From Burkholderia sp. SRS-46 (lineage in GTDB: Bacteria > Pseudomonadota > Gammaproteobacteria > Burkholderiales > Burkholderiaceae), in NCBI RefSeq assembly GCF_004343775.1, contig NZ_PTXL01000001.1:1382305-1446304 (forward strand): a DNA stretch of 64,000 nucleotides, written 5' to 3'. The position numbers and the translations under genes are program-made. Positions 59,282-64,000 of this stretch are shown here, piece by piece. Under the pieces are notes generated by a model, which had not been told where the DNA came from, did not search any database, and was given only the letters and a program-made list of their open reading frames with translations. How positions within the stretch are numbered: the stretch's first letter is position 1; each line of letters begins with the position of its first letter.

Positions 59282-59917
59282 ATGCTGAAGAAGCTGCTGA
59301 TGCTGTTCGTCGCGCTGTCGCTGTCGCTGACCGCGGCCTTCGCCGCGGCCGTCGAGGTCAACACGGCCGACCAGGCCGCGCTCGAAGCCGTCAAGGGTCT
59401 CGGGCCCGTGAAGTCGAAGGCGATCATCGACGAACGCACGAAGAACGGCCCGTTCAAGGATGCCGACGATCTCGCGAACCGCGTGAAGGGGCTGGGCACG
59501 AAGTCGGTCGCGCACCTCGAGGAAAGCGGCCTGACGATCGGCGGCTCGTCGACCCCGCCGAAGGGTGTGAAGGCATCGAAGCCCGCCGCGACGACGGGCG
59601 CGGCAACCCCGGCGACGAAGCCGGCCACGACGGCGACGGCGACGGCACCGACCACGACCACCGCAACGACCACCGCGCCGGCCACGACGACGGCACCGGC
59701 CGCCAGCGCACCGGACGCGGTGTCGAAGCCGGCCAAGACCAAGCACGCGTCGAAGAAGGACAAGGCCGCCGCAGCGGCCGCCGGCGCATCGGCGCCGGCC
59801 ACGGCCGCGAGCGCGAGCGCGCCGGTCGATGCGTCGTCCGCGAAAGCGGCGAAGGGTTCGAAGAAGAAGAGCAAGAAGGACAAGGCAGCCTCCGCCGCCG
59901 CGGCGTCGGGGGCCTGA
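59282..59917 (+). CDS. ComEA-like secreted helix-hairpin-helix protein with low-complexity tail
   Basis: The 211-residue product has a signal peptide (MLKKLLMLFVALSLSLTAAFA) and a ComEA-type HhH DNA-binding domain (VEVNTADQAALEAVKGLGPVKSKAI, to about residue 85). A long tail of Thr/Ala/Pro and then Lys-rich repeats (KKDKAA, KGSKKKSKK) follows. ComEA proteins bind incoming DNA in the periplasm, but the positively charged tail is unusual. Start ATG 59282 follows GGGAG. It is 79 bases before a YidB gene. Confidence 0.85.
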   Translation: MLKKLLMLFVALSLSLTAAFAAAVEVNTADQAALEAVKGLGPVKSKAIIDERTKNGPFKDADDLANRVKGLGTKSVAHLEESGLTIGGSSTPPKGVKASKPAATTGAATPATKPATTATATAPTTTTATTTAPATTTAPAASAPDAVSKPAKTKHASKKDKAAAAAAGASAPATAASASAPVDASSAKAAKGSKKKSKKDKAASAAAASGA

Positions 59918-59996
59918 GGTGCGCCGCGCGCGCTGCGCGCGGCATCGTCAAACGGGCGCCGCCGACGCGGCGCCGCTTCAATGAAGGTGAAGAATC

Positions 59997-60428
59997 ATGG
60001 GTCTACTCAATATCGTCGGCGGTCTGATCGGCGGCCAGGCCGGCGGCAACTCGCAAAGCGCGCTGCTGTCAGCGGCGCTCGAACTCATCAACAACCAGCC
60101 GGGCGGCCTGAACGGCCTGATCGACAAGTTCAAGGCCGGCGGCGCCGGCGACATCATCGGTTCGTGGGTCGGCACCGGCGAGAACCAGCCGATCTCGCCC
60201 GACACGCTGCAGAACGTGCTCGGCTCCGACGCGGTCGGCGCGCTGGCGAGCAAGGTCGGCATCGACCCGGGCCAGGTCTCGGGCATCCTCGCGCAAGTGC
60301 TGCCGCACGTGGTCAACGGCGCGACGCCGAACGGCGAAGTGCCGGCAGGCGGCCAGCTCGACACGTCGAACGTGCTCGGCACGCTGACGCAGCTCGCCGG
60401 CATGTTTGGCGGCAACAAGCAGGGCTGA
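59997..60428 (+). CDS. YidB-family (DUF937) protein
   Basis: The 143-residue product is Gly/Gln/Asn-rich: MGLLNIVGGLIGGQAGG, then LINNQPGGLNGLIDKFKAGG and PISPDTLQNVLGSDAVGALA. This is the YidB/DUF937 family, without known function. GAAGGTGAAG precedes the ATG. A bidirectional terminator follows. Confidence 0.9.
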   Translation: MGLLNIVGGLIGGQAGGNSQSALLSAALELINNQPGGLNGLIDKFKAGGAGDIIGSWVGTGENQPISPDTLQNVLGSDAVGALASKVGIDPGQVSGILAQVLPHVVNGATPNGEVPAGGQLDTSNVLGTLTQLAGMFGGNKQG

Positions 60429-60455
60429 GCCCGGCGCGCGCGTTGCGCGCCAGAT

Positions 60456-60488
60456 AAAAAAACACCCCGCCTCTCGGCGGGGTGTTTG
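60456..60488. terminator. Bidirectional intrinsic terminator between the YidB gene and clpB
   Basis: ACACCCCGCC/GGCGGGGTGT (ten pairs, loop TCTC) with seven A before and TTT after. Confidence 0.85.
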
Positions 60489-60529
60489 CATTTGGCGGCC
60501 CGGCATCTTGCCCCGGGCGCCTCGCGCGC

Positions 60530-63127
<2,598 letters not shown>

Positions 63128-63156
63128 GTAGAGACCTCCAATTTTCGAATAACACC

Positions 63157-63185
63157 AAATTGAGGATGGTTATGCGGCTTTCAAG
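63157..63185 (-). promoter_or_regulatory. Sigma-32 heat-shock promoter of clpB
   Basis: On the minus strand CTTGAAA (63179-63185), then 13 bases, then CCTCAATTT (63157-63165): very near the sigma-32 consensus CTTGAAA-N13/14-CCCCATNT. It is 30 bases upstream of the clpB start codon. Confidence 0.85.
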
Positions 63186-63292
63186 CGAATTCCTGTTGAT
63201 TCAGCGCAAAAATGTTGCGGGAGCGGCGCAACGCGCGGGCCGGCGGCCCGCGTAGCAAGGCGCGGCCGGCCAAGCCTGGCCGGCCGCGCGCG

Positions 63293-63787
63293 TCAGCCTT
63301 CGAGCGGTGACGGTTCGGCGGGCGACGTGTCCCGCACGAGGGTGATGGGCTGGATACCGAGCAGCGCCGCGAGGGGGGCCGCGGGCTGGGCAAGCTCGCC
63401 GAGCGTGTGCCGGTCGAGCTCTGCGAAGAACGCGTCGCGCGCCGCCGCCAGCACGCCCTTCAGGCGGCACTGCGGCTCGATGACGCAGGCCCGCGACGTT
63501 TCGTCGCCGGCAAAGCAGCCGACCAGCGCGAAGTCGTTCTCGGTCTCGCGCACGACCTGGCCGACCGTCAGGCGCGTCGACTCCGGAAACAGCCGCAGCC
63601 CGCCGTTGCGGCCGCGCACGGTGTCGACCCACCCAAGCTCGCCCAGGCGCTGCACGACCTTCATCAGGTGGTTCTTCGAGATGCCGTAGGCATCCGAGAT
63701 CTCCTGGATCGTCGCAAGACCTTCACCGCGCACGGCGAGGTAAAGCATGACTCTCAGCGAGTAGTCGGTGTAGTCGGTGAGTCTCAT
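63293..63787 (-). CDS. nsrR: Rrf2-family NsrR-like nitric-oxide-sensing repressor
   Basis: NsrR-type proteins hold a 2Fe-2S or 4Fe-4S cluster that NO destroys, relieving repression of hmp and other NO-defence genes. The 164-residue product opens MRLTDYTDYSLRVMLYLAVRG (winged HTH), has ISKNHLMKVVQRLGELGWVDTVRGRNGG in the recognition region, and the cluster Cys in GCFAGDETSRACVIEPQC. The start is ATG 63787; the frame upstream to 63979 is Pro/Gly-rich and not family-like. An NsrR-like half-site is upstream. Confidence 0.9.
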   Translation of the reverse strand: MRLTDYTDYSLRVMLYLAVRGEGLATIQEISDAYGISKNHLMKVVQRLGELGWVDTVRGRNGGLRLFPESTRLTVGQVVRETENDFALVGCFAGDETSRACVIEPQCRLKGVLAAARDAFFAELDRHTLGELAQPAAPLAALLGIQPITLVRDTSPAEPSPLEG

Positions 63788-63916
63788 GGGCGAAAACAGT
63801 CGTTGATGATCGTGCACGGATGATGCGCACCGTGGCGGACCGGCGGCGGGCCCCGGCGCGGGGCCCGCGGGCGGGCCCGCACGCGGCCCCGGTTGCCGGA
63901 ACGGCCCGCGAGCAAT

Positions 63917-63939
63917 AAGATGCAGAGCATTCGCACGTT
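63917..63939. promoter_or_regulatory. NsrR-type operator candidate
   Basis: AAGATGCA, the first half of the NsrR consensus AAGATGCATTT-N-AAATGCATCTT, is exact. The second half at the 11-1-11 spacing is only a partial match. It may control nsrR itself or a divergent NO-response gene beyond the window. Confidence 0.4.
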
Positions 63940-64000
63940 TACCGAGGGGCTGGCCGACGCTATTGTGCGTCAAAATCATGCCGGCGTCCCGCCCTTCGCC

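Overview
The window reads as part of the main chromosome of a Burkholderia species, most likely of the Burkholderia cepacia complex. The grounds are a high-GC beta-proteobacterial codon style, a phaC-phaA-phaB-phaR polyhydroxybutyrate locus, the gene order ndk-rlmN-rodZ-ispG-hisS-yfgM-bamB-der-hfq-hflX-hflK-hflC-hisZ-purA, and the surE-pcm-nlpD-rpoS block. The assignment rests on recognised proteins and synteny; no search was run.

Bases 1-5,100 are accessory. They are visibly AT-rich in places, gene-poor and decayed. A large minus-strand gene for a predicted exported protein of unknown function runs off the left edge (1-1277). Two degraded remnants of a SRAP/YedK (HMCES-like) gene (1890-1988 and 2644-3135) flank a small beta-rich protein gene (2196-2498). 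A transporter-suffix-domain gene is broken at a run of seven T (4022-4287), and a small secreted protein (4748-5023) closes the region.

From 5.4 kb on the chromosome is compact and conserved. 5.4-10.1 kb holds PHB synthesis (phaR, phaB, phaA, phaC). 10.4-19.3 kb holds pgeF-rluD, the outer-membrane assembly lipoprotein bamD, a DinG-type helicase, a YdcH protein, a coiled-coil periplasmic protein and tex. 19.4-38.1 kb is a long leftward run: potassium uptake (kup), purine salvage and synthesis (a phosphoribosyltransferase, purA), hisZ, the FtsH modulators hflC and hflK, the GTPases hflX and der, hfq, bamB, yfgM, hisS, ispG, rodZ, rlmN and ndk.

38.4-50.7 kb carries a Bax-inhibitor-1 membrane protein, rlmD, a nuclease pair, the stationary-phase block rpoS-nlpD-pcm-surE, a CoA-transferase, and the recombination/replication group recR-ybaB-dnaX. 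The signal recognition particle RNA gene sits just upstream of dnaX. 51.3-54.5 kb carries trxA, rho, mtfA and the type B L31 gene rightward. 54.7-57.9 kb carries a large membrane glycosyltransferase-like protein and a MATE exporter.

The right end has a MerR regulator with a carboxymuconolactone-decarboxylase-family gene and an acetoin-dehydrogenase E2 fragment, a ComEA-like secreted protein, a YidB protein, clpB behind a clear sigma-32 promoter, and an NsrR-type Rrf2 repressor with an NsrR-like half-site upstream of it.

No rRNA, tRNA, CRISPR array or intact insertion sequence was seen. Signals best deserving a second look are the uncharacterised exported protein at the left edge, the twin SRAP relics around a small cargo gene, the homopolymer frameshift, the MerR promoter with a perfect operator in a 19-base spacer, the rho leader hairpin, and the long terminator between rodZ and ispG.
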